From CAZAYY01 sp964489525 (GTDB taxonomy: Bacteria; Chloroflexota; Anaerolineae; Anaerolineales; JABWBV01), in contig CAZAYY010000006.1 in assembly GCA_964489525.1 (NCBI GenBank), forward strand, positions 124,001 through 188,000: a DNA stretch of 64,000 nt, in the 5' to 3' direction. A program made the translations under genes and the position numbers. This document shows positions 1 to 7,923 of this stretch, in pieces; the stretch's first letter is position 1, and the number at the start of each line of letters is the position of its first letter. The notes beneath the pieces were generated by a model that had not been told where the DNA came from, searched no databases, and saw only the letters and a list, made by a program, of their open reading frames with translations.

Positions 1-1010
1 CGAGCTTTGAGATCGCCAGCCTGAATGGCGGCAAGAACATCGGCTTCGGTGACTTTCAGGAAAACCGCAGCCTCGGCGGGGGTCATCACATCCGGCATGG
101 CCTGGCTGGCAGCCGCGCCAGCGGCCGCACCAGAAGCAACGGCGTTTTGTTGTGGTTGTTGAGGGGCAGCCATACCACTCAGCGCCTGGGACATCACATT
201 GCCAATACCCACACCAGCCCCAATGCCAGCGGTTAACCCGGCGCCGCCAGAGGGGTTCTGGGCAGCATCGCGCAAAGCATCGGCGGCCTGAAGCTGGGTG
301 TAGGTTTGCATGTCCAACATGCCCATGGCGCGCAGTTCTTCAGCCGATTTATCGGAGGGTTTGAGGTTGCCAATGTAAAAGGTTTTGAGCGTTAAGCCCA
401 GCGCCAAAAAGTCGTCGCGAGCTTTGGCGCGCACCCCTGCGCCCAACTCTTCCGTCAGACCAATCAATTCCACCACGCTGTGCTTCGCAGCCGTCTCACC
501 CAGGAGGTCAGATAGTTTGGAGAGCAGCATGGTTTTCAGGCGGTCCTCAATATCACTGGTGCGGTACACACCCTGGGCGCCAACCAGCTGGTTCACAAAC
601 TGTTGGGGGTCACTGATTTGGAAGCTGTAGCTGCCAAAGCCCTGCAGCAAAGCCACACCCAGGCCCATGCCGGGGTTGCGGACAATAATCGGCTGCGGGG
701 TTCCCCATTTGCGGTCGGCAAATTCGCGCAATGAAACAAAATAAACTTCAGCAGGGAAGGGATTGCGTTCGTTGAACAGCTTGCCCAGTTTGTCAATCAG
801 GAGGGGCACGTTGGCTGTGGCGATAATATGGCGGCCTGGACCAAACGTATCCAGGGCAAGGCCATCGCGGAAGAAAACGGCGGCCTGGCTTTCGCGCACA
901 ATGATGTTAGAACCCAACCGGAAATCGCCTGGGCCATTTTCGGGAAAACGGCGGACCAGCTCTTCACGCATTTCATTGGGGTATTCAATCAAATCAAATA
1001 TTCTTGCCAT
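1..1010 (-). CDS. SPFH-domain protein with C-terminal HTH, 3' end cut off
   Basis: The frame opens at an ATG whose complement lies at 1008-1010, behind a GGAG ribosome site, and runs off the left edge with about 336 codons visible. The N-terminal part (MARIFDLIEYPNEM...) and the run of beta strands with FRDGLALDTFGPGRH resemble YdjI-type SPFH proteins, the family often named virion core protein-like. SPFH proteins form membrane-linked oligomers. An Ala/Gly/Gln-rich linker follows at about residues 245-300. The last visible residues (MTPAEAAVFLKVTEADVLAA) look like an excisionase/MerR-type helix-turn-helix instead of the C-terminal zinc ribbon common in this group. It lies 39 bases downstream of the next gene and is probably co-transcribed with it. 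Its exact role is unknown. Confidence 0.75.
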   Translation of the reverse strand, partial: MARIFDLIEYPNEMREELVRRFPENGPGDFRLGSNIIVRESQAAVFFRDGLALDTFGPGRHIIATANVPLLIDKLGKLFNERNPFPAEVYFVSLREFADRKWGTPQPIIVRNPGMGLGVALLQGFGSYSFQISDPQQFVNQLVGAQGVYRTSDIEDRLKTMLLSKLSDLLGETAAKHSVVELIGLTEELGAGVRAKARDDFLALGLTLKTFYIGNLKPSDKSAEELRAMGMLDMQTYTQLQAADALRDAAQNPSGGAGLTAGIGAGVGIGNVMSQALSGMAAPQQPQQNAVASGAAAGAAASQAMPDVMTPAEAAVFLKVTEADVLAAIQAGDLKA

Positions 1011-1049
1011 GTTGGTTTCTCCTCAAAGAACAAAAATTAGTCAGGGTAT

Positions 1050-1577
1050 TTACGCTTTTAAGAGCGCTTCTTTGCGGCGTTCAAACGTGTCAATGCAATC
1101 CTGGGAAACTTTCTCAAGTGCCCGGATGGCTTCACCCACGCCAGCAGTACCGATGGACGCCTGGATATTTTCGATGGCATTGGCCACTTCATCCACCAGC
1201 GCCATCATTGCAGCGTCGTAGGTATAAACCCGGTTCAAGGCTTCTTCGTCCACTTTTACGGCATCGAAAAAGCCAGAGTAGCCCCGTGAGGCGTAGCGGA
1301 TCCGGTCGGAAAAGGTGGTCAGGCGAGTTGCGGCTCGTTCCAACTCGTCCAAACGGGCAATTTCCCCTCCGCTAATGAACTCTTGCTGCAAGGCAGAAAG
1401 ACGGCCAACTTGTTCCTGGATGCGCTGAGAGAGCAAGTCGCGCAGCATTTTGTCTGATTTTCGGCGTTCTTCACGAGCAAGGTACCCTTTGAATCCAGGT
1501 ATCTTGCTCAATACGGCAGTTAATGGGTCTTTGCTGCTTGAAATGGTAGAGAAGATTTTATCAGCTAAGTCGCTCAT
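1050..1577 (-). CDS. Helical protein of unknown function, partner of the SPFH gene
   Basis: This is a 175-residue protein that I do not recognise. The start is the ATG whose complement is at 1575-1577, because a near-perfect AAGGAGG stands seven bases upstream. The longer frame that opens 69 bases earlier lacks such a site. The sequence is charged, appears almost wholly alpha-helical, and has no signal peptide or membrane segment. The segment around residues 20-60 (rich in Arg, Lys and Gln) and the middle (LERAATRLTTFSDRIRYASRG) could form coiled coil. It precedes the SPFH gene by 39 bases on the same strand, so an accessory or scaffold role for the SPFH assembly is likely. That role is inferred from context only. 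Confidence 0.75.
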   Translation of the reverse strand: MSDLADKIFSTISSSKDPLTAVLSKIPGFKGYLAREERRKSDKMLRDLLSQRIQEQVGRLSALQQEFISGGEIARLDELERAATRLTTFSDRIRYASRGYSGFFDAVKVDEEALNRVYTYDAAMMALVDEVANAIENIQASIGTAGVGEAIRALEKVSQDCIDTFERRKEALLKA

Positions 1578-1614
1578 GGGTACCTCCTTAAGGAAATTGC
1601 GTGAATTCTTTTTG

Positions 1615-1643
1615 ATTATACACCTATCTACGGAGAAATTATA
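1615..1643 (-). promoter_or_regulatory. Tandem -10 elements upstream of the SPFH operon
   Basis: Read on the minus strand, the octamer TGTATAAT occurs twice, with TATAAT at 1643-1638 and again at 1620-1615, 23 bases apart. The nearer one lies about 38 bases upstream of the ATG at 1577. Either could be the -10 hexamer of a promoter for the 175-residue protein and the SPFH gene. No convincing -35 was found. Confidence 0.4.
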
Positions 1644-1845
1644 CAAAGTGTTGCATCTTTCTTCCGAAAAACGGTTTCACCTGTAATAACAGGATTGGAT
1701 AACAAGGCCATTGCGCTGCATGATTTCTCTGGGGGTTATAATCATCATAACGATTGGAATTCTATCGCTTCCTTTCAGCCTGCCAGCCCAGGTAATATGG
1801 GGATTGGCCCCGTCTATAAGAATCAATCTTAGAGGTATAACTGCA

Positions 1846-2349
1846 ATGCCAGCCAACGAACAAGGTGCATCACCAGACAGGTACATGGTAATTCCTCGCA
1901 CATTAATTTTTATCCGGCGGGGTGAAGCAGTTTTATTGATTCGTGGGGGGCCGCATAAACGGCTGTGGGCGAACCGATATAACGGCATCGGCGGCCACCT
2001 GGAGCCCGGAGAAGATGTTGTCAGTGGTGCACGCAGAGAGTTGGCCGAGGAAACCGGGTTGCAAGTGCAGCCGCTTTTCCTGTGTGGAATCGTGATGGTG
2101 CAAACGGGCAGCAACCCAGGAGTGGTTTTATTTATTTTCACCGGTGAATCGGTTGAGGGTGAACTGAACCCATCCCCAGAAGGCAGCCTTGAGTGGGTTT
2201 CCCCCGAAGCGCTACCCGGCGTCCCAGTGGTTGAAGACTTACCTGTGCTGCTGGGCAAAACCCTGGCCTGGAGGCCGGGAGACCCTCCCTTTTATGCCGT
2301 TTCACACTACAACCCGCTAGGAGAACTGGTGGTGAAATTTGACGCGTAA
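1846..2349 (+). CDS. Nudix hydrolase
   Basis: This 167-residue Nudix-family hydrolase likely cleaves a nucleoside diphosphate linked to another moiety; the substrate cannot be told from sequence. The signature is perfect: G50-x5-E56-x7-R64-E-L-x-E-E-x-G71-L. The ATG at 1846 is preferred because AGAGGT stands nine bases upstream and the protein then begins just before the Nudix fold. The frame opens 45 codons earlier, but that stretch is a hydrophobic run without a ribosome site, over what looks like promoter DNA (TATAAT at 1737-1742). Its stop overlaps the start of the SGNH lipoprotein gene by 11 bases, so the two are probably translationally coupled. Confidence 0.88.
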   Translation: MPANEQGASPDRYMVIPRTLIFIRRGEAVLLIRGGPHKRLWANRYNGIGGHLEPGEDVVSGARRELAEETGLQVQPLFLCGIVMVQTGSNPGVVLFIFTGESVEGELNPSPEGSLEWVSPEALPGVPVVEDLPVLLGKTLAWRPGDPPFYAVSHYNPLGELVVKFDA

Positions 2350-3094
2350 ACTGGTTGTTTTCTTTTGGCTCTGCCTGGCTTTGCTTGGGGCTGGCTGTAG
2401 AACACCCCCCCTTACCCCACAAGCCCAATACACCCCAACACACGAGATTAAGGGTACAATAACCCCGATGTCCTTAACCCCATTGACTTTCCTTGCGCTT
2501 GGCGACTCATACACCATCGGCACTGGCGTCTCCCAGGCCGAAAGCTGGCCTTTGCAACTCGCCGCCAGGCTGCGCACCGCAAATATCTCGGTGGACAACC
2601 CCCAGGTAATCGCCGTGAATGGCTGGAAAACCACAGACCTGATGCGGGGGATCACCAACACCCCCACCCACCCACCCTACAACCTGGTCACCCTGCTGAT
2701 TGGGGTGAACAACCAATACAACGGTCTGAGCCTGGACGCCTATGCCCAGGATTTCACATCCCTCCTCGACCAGGCCATTCAGTTCGCGGGGGGCGACCCC
2801 GGAAAAGTGATTGTGGTTACCATTCCCGATTGGGGCGTAACTGCTTTTGCATCCGGGCAAAACCAGGCAGAAATCGGGGCGCAAATTGACCAGTTCAACC
2901 AGACAGCCCTGGGGATTGCCAAACAAGCCGGCGTGAGCACCATCTCGGTGACGGAGATTTCAAGGCAGGCGGGAGACAAACCAGGGATGCTCGCCCGTGA
3001 TGGGCTGCACCCGTCCGGCGAACAATATGCCCTCTGGGTAGATGCCATCTACCCCCTGGCACAGACCATCCTGAGTCAATCTTCCCAACCCTGA
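2339..3094 (+). CDS. SGNH/GDSL-type hydrolase lipoprotein
   Basis: This is a 251-residue secreted esterase/lipase-type hydrolase. It starts at TTG (2339) inside the end of the Nudix gene. Residues 1-20 form a signal peptide ending in LLGAGC, close to a lipobox though without the usual Leu at -3, so membrane anchoring through Cys20 is likely but not certain. Block I is seen as LALGDSYTIGTG with the nucleophile Ser in GDS. Block III appears as IGVNNQYNG with the Asn. Block V appears as DGLHPSGEQY with the catalytic Asp and His. These are the family's catalytic positions. Substrate is unknown. The MscS gene starts 9 bases after its stop. Confidence 0.85.
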   Translation: MTRKLVVFFWLCLALLGAGCRTPPLTPQAQYTPTHEIKGTITPMSLTPLTFLALGDSYTIGTGVSQAESWPLQLAARLRTANISVDNPQVIAVNGWKTTDLMRGITNTPTHPPYNLVTLLIGVNNQYNGLSLDAYAQDFTSLLDQAIQFAGGDPGKVIVVTIPDWGVTAFASGQNQAEIGAQIDQFNQTALGIAKQAGVSTISVTEISRQAGDKPGMLARDGLHPSGEQYALWVDAIYPLAQTILSQSSQP

Positions 3095-3103
3095 CGATTG
3101 CTG

Positions 3104-4159
3104 ATGAACAACGAGTGGATCGAAACCCTTTCACAAAATTCTGCTGAAACCTGGTTGGCTTCGGGTGTCATTTTTGCAGCGATATTTTTGGGGCTGCGTT
3201 TTGCGCTTTGGCTGATTCACAAGCGGCAGCAATCCCTTTCAACCACCACAGCGCTCTCCGACATCGTTTTCCAGGTCCTTGGGGCAACTAAAACCATTTT
3301 CATCTTTTTGGGTGCATTGTTTTTTGCCTCCATTGGCCTGGCACTTCCAGACCCTTTGCGTCAGATTTTTCAAATGATGGGGATTTTCAGCCTGGTTTTG
3401 CAGGGGGGATTCTGGGCAAGTGTGGTGATTAACTCGGCCTTTGATTTCCGGTTAAAACAAGAGCTGGATGCAGGCGAAAACGCATCGGTAACCAACTTAA
3501 ACGCCTTAAAAGTAATCAGCCGGGTGGTTTTATGGGTGGTGGTCGTTTTATTGGTTTTAGACAACATCCCTGGTGTCCAAATCAGCGCGCTTGTGGCCAG
3601 CCTGGGCATCGGGGGGATTGCGGTTGCACTGGCTGTCCAAAATATCCTCGGCGACTTATTTGCCTCCCTGGTAATTGCACTTGACAAACCCTTCGTGATT
3701 GGAGACACAATCCAACTTACCGAAGGCGTCGGCAAAATTGAATATATCGGCTTAAAGTCCACCCGGGTCCGCCTGATTTCCGGAGAACAGCTCATCGTTT
3801 CCAATACAGATTTGCTGAACAGCCGCGTGCGCAACATGCAAAAACTGGAAAGGCGCAGAATCGTACTACTCTTGACTGCAGCCTACGAAACCCCTCCGGA
3901 GGTGGCTCGGGAAATCCCAGCAATCCTTGAAAATATTGTCCGCGGTCTGCCCGATTTGACGTTTGACCGGGCTCATTTGAGTGTGTTGGCAGATTTTTCC
4001 CTGACCTATGAACTCGTATACTTTGTCGAAAGTTCCGATTTTCTCCTCCATATGAACAACCAACAAGAAATTCTGCTGGCGGTACACCAGCAGTTTGCGC
4101 AAAAAGGGATTACCATTCCCTACCCAACCCAAACCATTTACCTATCCAAAAGCGAATAA
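3104..4159 (+). CDS. MscS-family mechanosensitive channel
   Basis: This is a small-conductance mechanosensitive channel of about 351 residues. Several hydrophobic N-terminal segments lead to the conserved pore-lining helix and beta domain. The stretch SLGIGGIAVALAVQNILGDL followed by DKPFVIGDTI is the classic MscS signature, with Gly/Ala packing in TM3 and then the cytoplasmic beta domain. The C-terminal alpha/beta part (residues about 240-350) fits the vestibule. The ATG at 3104 is chosen over the TTG two codons earlier. It is the third gene of the Nudix-SGNH-MscS run with a 9-base gap, consistent with one transcript. Members of the family release solutes on hypo-osmotic shock. Confidence 0.88.
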   Translation: MNNEWIETLSQNSAETWLASGVIFAAIFLGLRFALWLIHKRQQSLSTTTALSDIVFQVLGATKTIFIFLGALFFASIGLALPDPLRQIFQMMGIFSLVLQGGFWASVVINSAFDFRLKQELDAGENASVTNLNALKVISRVVLWVVVVLLVLDNIPGVQISALVASLGIGGIAVALAVQNILGDLFASLVIALDKPFVIGDTIQLTEGVGKIEYIGLKSTRVRLISGEQLIVSNTDLLNSRVRNMQKLERRRIVLLLTAAYETPPEVAREIPAILENIVRGLPDLTFDRAHLSVLADFSLTYELVYFVESSDFLLHMNNQQEILLAVHQQFAQKGITIPYPTQTIYLSKSE

Positions 4160-4273
4160 TTTAATCAGGGCAGACTCTGGTTTGTAAAAAACCCAAAAGG
4201 TTTCCGGATATCTTTCGGGTTCAAATTCGTTAAAATTGCGATCCGAGGGGCGAATATTCCACCCCCTTTTCTG

Positions 4274-4318
4274 ACACCCACCATATTTTCAGGGGTATCA
4301 AAAGTACCAAGTGGGTGT
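4274..4318 (+). promoter_or_regulatory. Nested inverted repeat in the terC 5' region
   Basis: ACACCCAC at 4274-4281 is the exact reverse complement of GTGGGTGT at 4311-4318. Between them GGTA (4294-4297) pairs with TACC (4305-4308) around a 7-base loop. A folded leader of about 45 bases could form, ending about 50 bases before the terC start. The motifs of the manganese yybP-ykoY riboswitch, often found in front of terC genes, were not recognised here, so function is open. Confidence 0.35.
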
Positions 4319-4369
4319 ATACTTTTTCCCTGAAATCAATCATCTGAAAACACGAGGAGATGAACCCCC

Positions 4370-5128
4370 ATGGAATGGATCACCGACCCACAAAGTTGGG
4401 TTGCCCTGGCAACCCTTACCGCCCTGGAAATTGTGTTGGGAATTGACAACATTATTTTTATTTCGATCCTTGCCGCTAAACTCCCCCTGAATCAGCAAGA
4501 CCGTGCCCGAAAAATGGGTCTGGCGGCTGCGCTGATCACCCGGGTTTTGCTGCTGCTTTCGCTTTCCTGGCTCATTGGATTGACACGGCCATTGTTTGTG
4601 TTAGCCGGGGTGGAATTTTCTGGCAAAGGACTGATTCTGCTGGCAGGTGGGTTATTTCTACTCGGCAAAGCCACCTTTGAAATCCACGAAAAACTCGAGG
4701 GTATCGAAGGTCACCGCTCGACCGCCGTGGTTACAACCTTTGGAAGTGTCATTATCCAAATCATGCTGCTGGACATTGTTTTTTCACTCGACTCGGTGAT
4801 CACTGCGGTGGGCATGGCGAATGAAATAATCGTTATGATCCTGGCTGTGATTATCGCCGTGGGGGTGATGATGTTCTCAGCCGGACCGATTAGCGACTTC
4901 GTGAACCATCACCCAACCCTGAAAATTCTGGCGCTCAGTTTTCTGCTGCTGATTGGGTTTTCCCTGGTTGTGGAAGCGATCCACGTTCATATTCCCAAGG
5001 GATATATCTATTTTGCGATGGGCTTTTCAGTCTTTGTGGAAATGCTTAACCTGCGCATTCGCGGCCGCGACAAACAACCTGTTCACCTGCACCAACCCTA
5101 TACCGACGGTCCGGCGAAACCAGCCTGA
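4370..5128 (+). CDS. TerC-family integral membrane protein
   Basis: This is a 252-residue polytopic membrane protein of the TerC/YgdQ family, implicated in metal-ion (notably manganese) export and tellurium resistance. The two paired acidic motifs are present: LEIVLGIDNIIFISIL near residues 20-35 in the first helix, and LDIVFSLDSVITAVG near residues 137-151. These Asp/Asn residues are the presumed ion-binding positions. At least seven hydrophobic segments are visible and the length is normal for the short form, with no CBS/CorC extension. An AGGAGA ribosome site precedes the ATG at 4370. The gene ends at a hairpin terminator. Specificity for manganese is inferred from family knowledge only. 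Confidence 0.88.
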   Translation: MEWITDPQSWVALATLTALEIVLGIDNIIFISILAAKLPLNQQDRARKMGLAAALITRVLLLLSLSWLIGLTRPLFVLAGVEFSGKGLILLAGGLFLLGKATFEIHEKLEGIEGHRSTAVVTTFGSVIIQIMLLDIVFSLDSVITAVGMANEIIVMILAVIIAVGVMMFSAGPISDFVNHHPTLKILALSFLLLIGFSLVVEAIHVHIPKGYIYFAMGFSVFVEMLNLRIRGRDKQPVHLHQPYTDGPAKPA

Positions 5129-5158
5129 ACCAACCCCGAATATTAGAAATGAACCATG

Positions 5159-5195
5159 CTACCCGCTGCCTGCTTCTGAGGCGGCGGGTAGTTTT
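5159..5195 (+). terminator. Rho-independent terminator of terC
   Basis: A 12-base arm at 5159-5170 pairs with 5180-5191 (one T-G wobble) around a 9-base loop, followed by TTTT on the plus strand. The same bases encode the last codons and stop of the opposing histidine kinase gene, so the terminator is embedded in coding sequence. No T-run follows on the minus strand, so it should act in one direction only. Confidence 0.8.
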
Positions 5196-6337
5196 ATCGC
5201 AAAGCTGCTGCCTTCGCCCAGTCGGCTTTCGACTTGAATTTCGCCTTGATGCTGCAGCACCACCTGGTGGGCAATCGAAAGGCCCAACCCGAGGCCGCCA
5301 AAAAGATGGCCACCCACTCGTTCCAGGTGGAAAAAGCGGTCAAATATCCGAGGCATGGATTCTTCGGGAATCCCAACACCGTGATCCTGGACCTCAATGA
5401 TTACTTCGCCATCCTGCTGCGAACAGCGCACCCAAACATCTCCACCCTCCGGGCTAAATTTGACTGCGTTTTCTAAAATGGCCCCAATGGCCCGTTCCAG
5501 GCTGTCGGGGTCTCCCCAAACCCAGGGCAAACCGGGGGTACAGTCCAGGGAAATTTCTACCTGGTTTTTCGCCGCTCTTTCCTGATGGGTGGCAACAACC
5601 CCGGCAACAACCGAGGAGATGTCAACGCTGCGGGGAGATTTGAGAATCAGATCCATTTCCTGCAGAAACAAAATATCGTTGCTCAGGGTAATGATGCGAT
5701 CAATGTTGCGCGAAACCGTATCCACCGCCCCTTGAAGGGATTCTCCTTGAAGGCCAGCGGTTCGGATAATATGCAAAAAGCCACTGGCTGCAGTGAGTGG
5801 GGTTCGCAGTTCGTGGGCGATGGTAGTTAGAAATTCGCGCCGGGCAAAATCCATCTCGGCCAGCCGTTGGTAGGCGGAAGCCAGTTCACTGGCTTTGAGC
5901 TGCAAATCCTCAAGGGCCATCTCGTCGTTTTCGCGCAAGCGGCGGCTGACTTCGCGCACCATGGCTTTGGAAACTGCCGGGCTGCGGTCGAGAAGTTGTT
6001 CAAAGGTTTCTTTATGAATTTCCAAAACCGTAGTGGGGCGGTTGGTGCGAATGGTTGCCGTGCGAGGAGCATCATGAATCAGTGCGTATTCGCCAAAAAA
6101 ATCTCCCGGGCCAAGGGGCTTTAAGAAACGGGATTCGGCTTCGTTGATGATTTTAGAAACATTTACCTCGCCCTCCAGGACAATATAAAAAATGCGCTCA
6201 AATTCCCCTTCCCGGCACAAAAAAACCCCGGGGGGGTAAGAATGAACTTCGCCAATAGAAATGAGTTCCTGGGCTTCATCATCCGGCATCCCCGGAAAAG
6301 CTTTTTGGATCACGCGTTGGAGTATCGGACTGCGCAT
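5159..6337 (-). CDS. Cyclic-nucleotide-binding-domain sensor histidine kinase
   Basis: This is a soluble sensor kinase of about 392 residues. Residues about 8-130 form a cNMP-binding/CRP-like beta roll (PPGVFLCREGEFERIFYIVLEG, then GDFFGEYALIHDAPRTATIR). A short coiled linker leads to the HisKA domain with H box FLTTIAHELRTPLTA (His175). The ATPase domain has N box ILENAVKFS, G1 DHGVGIPEE, F box FDRFF and G2 GGLGLGLSI. No transmembrane segment is seen, so it probably senses a cytosolic ligand. The ATG at 6337 is preferred because GAGGTG stands just upstream; the GTG at 6343 is part of that site. It follows rsmD by 30 bases and may be the last gene of that cluster. No cognate regulator is adjacent. 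Confidence 0.87.
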   Translation of the reverse strand: MRSPILQRVIQKAFPGMPDDEAQELISIGEVHSYPPGVFLCREGEFERIFYIVLEGEVNVSKIINEAESRFLKPLGPGDFFGEYALIHDAPRTATIRTNRPTTVLEIHKETFEQLLDRSPAVSKAMVREVSRRLRENDEMALEDLQLKASELASAYQRLAEMDFARREFLTTIAHELRTPLTAASGFLHIIRTAGLQGESLQGAVDTVSRNIDRIITLSNDILFLQEMDLILKSPRSVDISSVVAGVVATHQERAAKNQVEISLDCTPGLPWVWGDPDSLERAIGAILENAVKFSPEGGDVWVRCSQQDGEVIIEVQDHGVGIPEESMPRIFDRFFHLERVGGHLFGGLGLGLSIAHQVVLQHQGEIQVESRLGEGSSFAIKLPAASEAGSG

Positions 6338-6367
6338 GGTCACCTCGCTTCAGTTGAGAAAAATTGC

Positions 6368-6934
6368 TTACTGGCCTGATTTTAATGCATAAAAGACAAC
6401 AATCGTGCTGCCATATTTCCGTTGGTCAAATTCTTCCAGGTTTTCTAACGAAAGGGCAGTATATTCCCTCGGGTGAATCTGGACAATCACCCATCCATCG
6501 GGAGCCAACCAACCCGTTTGGGCGTCCACCAGCCGCAGGGCCTTTTGCCAGAGGTCTTTATACTGCGGTGGTGCGATATAGATATATTCAAAAGCACGGT
6601 CAGGTGGTTGGCTGAGCAGGGTAAAAACATCCATCCGGCGAACATCGGCCTGGGCACTAAAACCGGTGGTTTTTAAATTTTTGTGTATGGTTGCCACAGC
6701 CTGGGCGGCAATATCGGTGGTGCGCAAGAAGTTTGCGCCCCGGCTGAGTGCTTCAATCCCAATGGCCCCTGTACCGCCGAACAAATCAAAAAACGCTGTA
6801 CCCTCGATATCGGAACCAATAATATTAAAAACCGATTCTTTCACACGGTCGGTCACCGGGCGGGTGGTGTCGCCCGGCACCCCAACCAATCGGCGGCCTT
6901 TTGCACTGCCCGCAATGACCCGCAAGCCAGTCAT
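6368..6934 (-). CDS. rsmD: RsmD-like 16S rRNA guanine-N2 methyltransferase
   Basis: This is a 188-residue class I methyltransferase of the RsmD type, which in characterised members methylates G966 of 16S rRNA. The opening MTGLRVIAGSAKGRRL, then TRPVTDRVKESVFNI and the SAM loop FFDLFGGTGAIGIEALSRGA, are typical. The start is the ATG overlapping the stop of the URO-D-like gene as ATGA. The catalytic motif IV, normally (D/N)PP(Y/F), reads YIAPPQY here, so the acidic or amide residue is replaced by Ala and a Gln is inserted before Tyr. This may be a lineage feature or may mean altered chemistry. The name rests on overall similarity. Confidence 0.8.
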   Translation of the reverse strand: MTGLRVIAGSAKGRRLVGVPGDTTRPVTDRVKESVFNIIGSDIEGTAFFDLFGGTGAIGIEALSRGANFLRTTDIAAQAVATIHKNLKTTGFSAQADVRRMDVFTLLSQPPDRAFEYIYIAPPQYKDLWQKALRLVDAQTGWLAPDGWVIVQIHPREYTALSLENLEEFDQRKYGSTIVVFYALKSGQ

Positions 6935-7923
6935 AAGCCCTCTTGAAAGCCAGGTTCTACCGCCCGACGGACTGCCATAATGTTCCCGTGTGGGGTCGTT
7001 ATGGTCAACACACAACCTGTACCTAAAAGTAAGCGCGACCCTGCCTGGGCAATAGCGTTCTGGGCTTCGACTGAGACCTGTGAGGGTGTGCCCAGTTCCA
7101 TGGTTTCCAGGCGGCGCAAGCCGCCACACACCATTCCGCCAAATCGTTTTATTCCCTCTGCCAGGTTGGGGCTGGTTTCACGGTCGTGCCAGTTGAGAAT
7201 TTGGACCGGGTAATCGGCCACAGCGTCAAACATCACATCTACGCCATGGAGATGGAGCATGTTAAGCCAAAGTTGGCTGGCTGGGGCCAGGGTTTGCAAA
7301 TCATATGCCCGTCCAAAGGTTTGATGTTCGGCGAGGGTGAAAAGGGGGTATTGCGCATGCTGAATGGCATAAAACAGCCCATCAATGCCAGTTTCCATCG
7401 CAGCTTCAATAAAGCGCAAGGTGGTTTCGGTAATCATGCGCAGCCCTTCATGCAGCGCATCGGGGTGTTGGCGCATATGAGCCCGCAAAGTGTTTTCTCC
7501 AACCAGTTTTCGAGCGGTGTCTAACGGGCTGAAGACGGTTGCCAGAAGGGGCACATCTGGGCCCAATGCGGTCCGGGTCCGGCGCAGGGCATCCAACTGG
7601 TCGCCCAGGGAGTTCGCCTTAGGGTTAAGCGCTGGCAATGCCAACCAATCTTCTGGATGGGCAACCGGACGGGACACATAAGCGCGTGTACCCTCGGCAG
7701 CGCCGCGCCAGGCGTCTTGCAACCCCCAATCCACCGCCATATAAGACGAAGCAAAAGTAAGCTTGACAAGGTCGAACTGGTACATGCGCTGAAAAGCCAG
7801 AGCAGCCGCTGCTAGTGTGCCGGCAGATTGGTCGTCTACGGGGAAATGTCGCCATAAAGCCACGGGAATACGGTCGAGGGGACCGCCAGACAGCGCATTT
7901 TCAAAACGTTTACGTGGGTTCAT
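6931..7923 (-). CDS. Uroporphyrinogen decarboxylase (URO-D)-superfamily protein
   Basis: This is a 330-residue TIM-barrel protein of the URO-D superfamily, which includes HemE and the methyltransferases MtaA/MtbA/CmuA. The start resembles the family (MNPRKRFENALSGGPLDRIP), and the C-terminal part has the NWHDRETSPNL and LLLGTGCVLTITTPHGN segments common to the uncharacterised branch. The RQAGRY motif of true HemE is absent: the equivalent position reads VALWRHFP. I therefore do not call it HemE. It overlaps both neighbours by four bases (ATGA), with a ChlI-like ATPase before it and rsmD after it. The tetrapyrrole theme with ChlI is suggestive, but substrate and reaction are unknown. Confidence 0.8.
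   Translation of the reverse strand: MNPRKRFENALSGGPLDRIPVALWRHFPVDDQSAGTLAAAALAFQRMYQFDLVKLTFASSYMAVDWGLQDAWRGAAEGTRAYVSRPVAHPEDWLALPALNPKANSLGDQLDALRRTRTALGPDVPLLATVFSPLDTARKLVGENTLRAHMRQHPDALHEGLRMITETTLRFIEAAMETGIDGLFYAIQHAQYPLFTLAEHQTFGRAYDLQTLAPASQLWLNMLHLHGVDVMFDAVADYPVQILNWHDRETSPNLAEGIKRFGGMVCGGLRRLETMELGTPSQVSVEAQNAIAQAGSRLLLGTGCVLTITTPHGNIMAVRRAVEPGFQEGL

Noticed and set aside
4160..4369. A yybP-ykoY manganese riboswitch in front of terC
   Set aside because: The conserved internal motifs of that riboswitch were not found; only a simple nested inverted repeat is present.
6931..7923. Naming this gene hemE
   Set aside because: The RQAGRY substrate-binding motif of true uroporphyrinogen decarboxylase is missing, so only superfamily membership is supported.
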